Below, piece by piece: positions 5,160 through 6,327 of a stretch of DNA of 6,327 bases. Position numbers and translations under genes: made by a program. Within the stretch, counting starts at the first letter, position 1. Every line of letters starts with the position of its first letter. Origin of the DNA: Proteiniphilum sp. UBA5283. GTDB lineage: Bacteria > Bacteroidota > Bacteroidia > Bacteroidales > Dysgonomonadaceae. The stretch covers positions 7,508 to 13,834 of the forward strand of contig DHSP01000031.1 of NCBI GenBank assembly GCA_002408485.1. Direction: 5' to 3'. The notes beneath the pieces are model-generated. The model ran no database searches. It was not told the origin of the DNA and saw only the letters and a program-made list of their open reading frames with translations.

Positions 5160-6002
5160 CTACAAGGCAGCTTTCACCGATTCAGACAGGGGAGTGGTTG
5201 GCCTGCCAATCAATGTGGAGAGCTGACGGGAGTCATCAAAAAGATCACCCTTCGATGCCGAAACATCCCAACTGGCGATGGCAGCTGCAAACCCCGCAGG
5301 AATTTCAAAACTCTCCAGAATCCTGGTATATTCAGCTTCAGTCAGGTTTCTGTAGGGGATGTTTGTCCCGGCCTGGTTTGAGATTTCGGCCGCTAAATCA
5401 GCTAGTGTATAATAATCGTCTCCGGCTAATTCGTACACTTTTCCCTTGTGTGATTCGTCGGTTATAGCCACTGCTGCTGCTTCGGCATAATCGACACGGG
5501 CGGCAGATGATATTTTCCCGTTGCCGGCACTGCCGATGAAGGCACCTCCTGCTAATGCACCTCCAATGGAACCGGTATAGTTTTCGGTATACCAGCCGTT
5601 GCGCAGAATGGTGTAACCGATTCCGGAAGCTTTCAAGGCTTCTTCCGTTGCCTTGTGTTCCCCTGCAAGATTCAATGTGGAGGAGTCGGCATGCAACAGG
5701 CTGGTGTATACGATCCATCTTACACCGGCCTTGCCGGCTGCCTCTATCACATTGAAATGCTGGCTGGCACGCAGTCCTATTTCGTTGCTTGAGATAAGTA
5801 CCAGCCGGTCTATACCAGCGAGTGCCTCGGTCATTACGTCGGGCTTGTTATAATCAAAAGCACGTACCTCTACCCCCAGGGCCGATGCTTTCTCCGGTGT
5901 GCGGACAAGCGCCACGATGTTTTCATTGGGAACTCTCTTCTTTAACTCTTTCACCACAAAGGTACCCAAATGTCCGGTTGCTCCTGTGACTGCTATTTTC
6001 AT
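5160..6002 (-). CDS. qorB: NAD(P)H:quinone oxidoreductase 2 (QorB/YtfG type)
   Basis: This 280-residue soluble protein belongs to the atypical short-chain dehydrogenase / NmrA-like family. The N-terminal Rossmann motif is GATGHLG (7-13), followed by VRTPEKA (33-39), which contacts the cofactor. Conserved blocks shared with E. coli QorB are LISSNEIGLRASQH, YTSLLHADSS (99-108), ILRNGWYTENY (132-142), GKVYELAGDD, and ASKGDLFDDSRQLSTLIGRPTT near the end. The E. coli enzyme uses NADPH to reduce quinones. The length is close to that of the E. coli protein and the end is intact. The start at 6002 leads directly into the MKIAVTGATG strand, so it is secure. The gene lies 22 bp behind a yceI-family gene on the same strand with no promoter between them, so they are probably co-transcribed. 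A hairpin follows the stop. The physiological substrate here is inferred. Confidence 0.93.
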   Translation of the reverse strand: MKIAVTGATGHLGTFVVKELKKRVPNENIVALVRTPEKASALGVEVRAFDYNKPDVMTEALAGIDRLVLISSNEIGLRASQHFNVIEAAGKAGVRWIVYTSLLHADSSTLNLAGEHKATEEALKASGIGYTILRNGWYTENYTGSIGGALAGGAFIGSAGNGKISSAARVDYAEAAAVAITDESHKGKVYELAGDDYYTLADLAAEISNQAGTNIPYRNLTEAEYTRILESFEIPAGFAAAIASWDVSASKGDLFDDSRQLSTLIGRPTTPLSESVKAAL

Positions 6003-6024
6003 ACGATTATTTTTATGTACGTTT

Positions 6025-6327
6025 TTATTTCAAAACCAGTTTGATGTCCAGCGTGAACATGTCGTCAATTACTTTGTCACCCAGGTTGTTAAAGAATGAT
6101 TTGGAACCGTATCGCACACCAAATTTAGAGCGGTCTACCTTCAGTTGTGTCGAATAAACATTCCCTTTTCTGTTTACCACAAACGATACCTTCTCTGTCT
6201 TTCCCTTAATGGTCAGCAAGCCCGTGACAAGTGCTTTATCCGAATTGAATTTACCCGCTCTGGTTATTTTAAACGTAGCGGTGGGGTGATTGTTCACACC
6301 AAAGAAGTCGTCCGATTTCAAGTGATC
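6025..6327 (-). CDS. YceI-family (lipocalin-like) protein, 5' end beyond the window
   Basis: The visible C-terminal 100 residues match the YceI domain: DHLKSDDFFGVNNHPTATF at the edge, GLLTIKGKTEKVSF in the middle, and the characteristic ending VDRSKFGVRYGSKSFFNNLGDK followed by IDDMFTLDIKLVLK. YceI proteins form an elongated antiparallel beta-barrel that binds polyisoprenoid or other amphiphilic ligands. They are usually about 190-200 residues with a signal peptide and act in the periplasm. Here roughly half the protein, including any signal peptide, lies outside the window. A TTG at 6321 could be read as a start, but it encodes the Leu of the conserved DHLKSDDFF block, so the gene is truncated and not short. 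It is the upstream partner of qorB, separated by 22 bp. Confidence 0.92.
   Translation of the reverse strand, partial: DHLKSDDFFGVNNHPTATFKITRAGKFNSDKALVTGLLTIKGKTEKVSFVVNRKGNVYSTQLKVDRSKFGVRYGSKSFFNNLGDKVIDDMFTLDIKLVLK

Noticed and set aside
4961..5467. 168-residue + strand reading frame across the rluF-qorB gap
   Set aside because: It is mostly antisense to qorB, shows no family resemblance, and overlaps the rluF promoter and the hairpin; it is a chance frame.
6319..6321. TTG start for a short 98-residue YceI protein
   Set aside because: The codon is the Leu of the conserved DHLKSDDFF block, and the frame continues to the window edge.

Overview
The window looks like chromosome of a Bacteroidota bacterium, most likely order Bacteroidales. 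The evidence is a NigD-type lipoprotein, an ECF sigma factor overlapping a beta-barrel anti-sigma gene, a Bacteroidota-style YceI protein, starts without clear Shine-Dalgarno sequences, and promoters of the TTG / TAnnTTTG type. I see no IS element, phage gene, tRNA, rRNA or CRISPR array. Genus cannot be fixed from this stretch.

Layout. Bases 1-585 (+) hold the 3' end of a TPR-repeat protein gene that probably begins before the window. It converges, 9 bp apart, on a beta-class carbonic anhydrase (595-1218, -). A 278-bp divergent intergenic region (1219-1496) with weak dyads follows. Then come three + strand genes: a NigD-like surface lipoprotein (1497-2231), an ECF sigma factor (2382-2969), and a 416-residue protein (2947-4197) with a cytoplasmic anti-sigma-like segment, one transmembrane helix, a long charged linker and a C-terminal outer-membrane beta-barrel. 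The last two overlap by 23 bp. Convergent to this and overlapping it by 11 bp is rluF (4187-4966, -). After a 193-bp gap holding the rluF promoter and two dyad elements comes qorB (5160-6002, -), preceded by the 3' part of a yceI-family gene (6025-6327, -) that runs off the right edge. yceI and qorB look like one operon.

The most interesting part is 1497-4197. The sigma / dual-membrane anti-sigma pair matches the Das/Dma systems described in Bacteroides thetaiotaomicron, where an anti-sigma factor spans both membranes and an ECF21-type sigma factor influences outer-membrane vesicle formation. The neighbouring NigD-like lipoprotein is a plausible partner or target. The sigma gene has a good housekeeping-type promoter whose -7 element lies inside a perfect 13-bp inverted repeat, which suggests an operator. 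The sigma gene also carries an A9 tract 13 bp before the anti-sigma start; loss of one A would fuse the two reading frames. The remaining genes are housekeeping or general metabolism: CO2/bicarbonate exchange, 23S rRNA pseudouridylation, and quinone or isoprenoid-linked redox.
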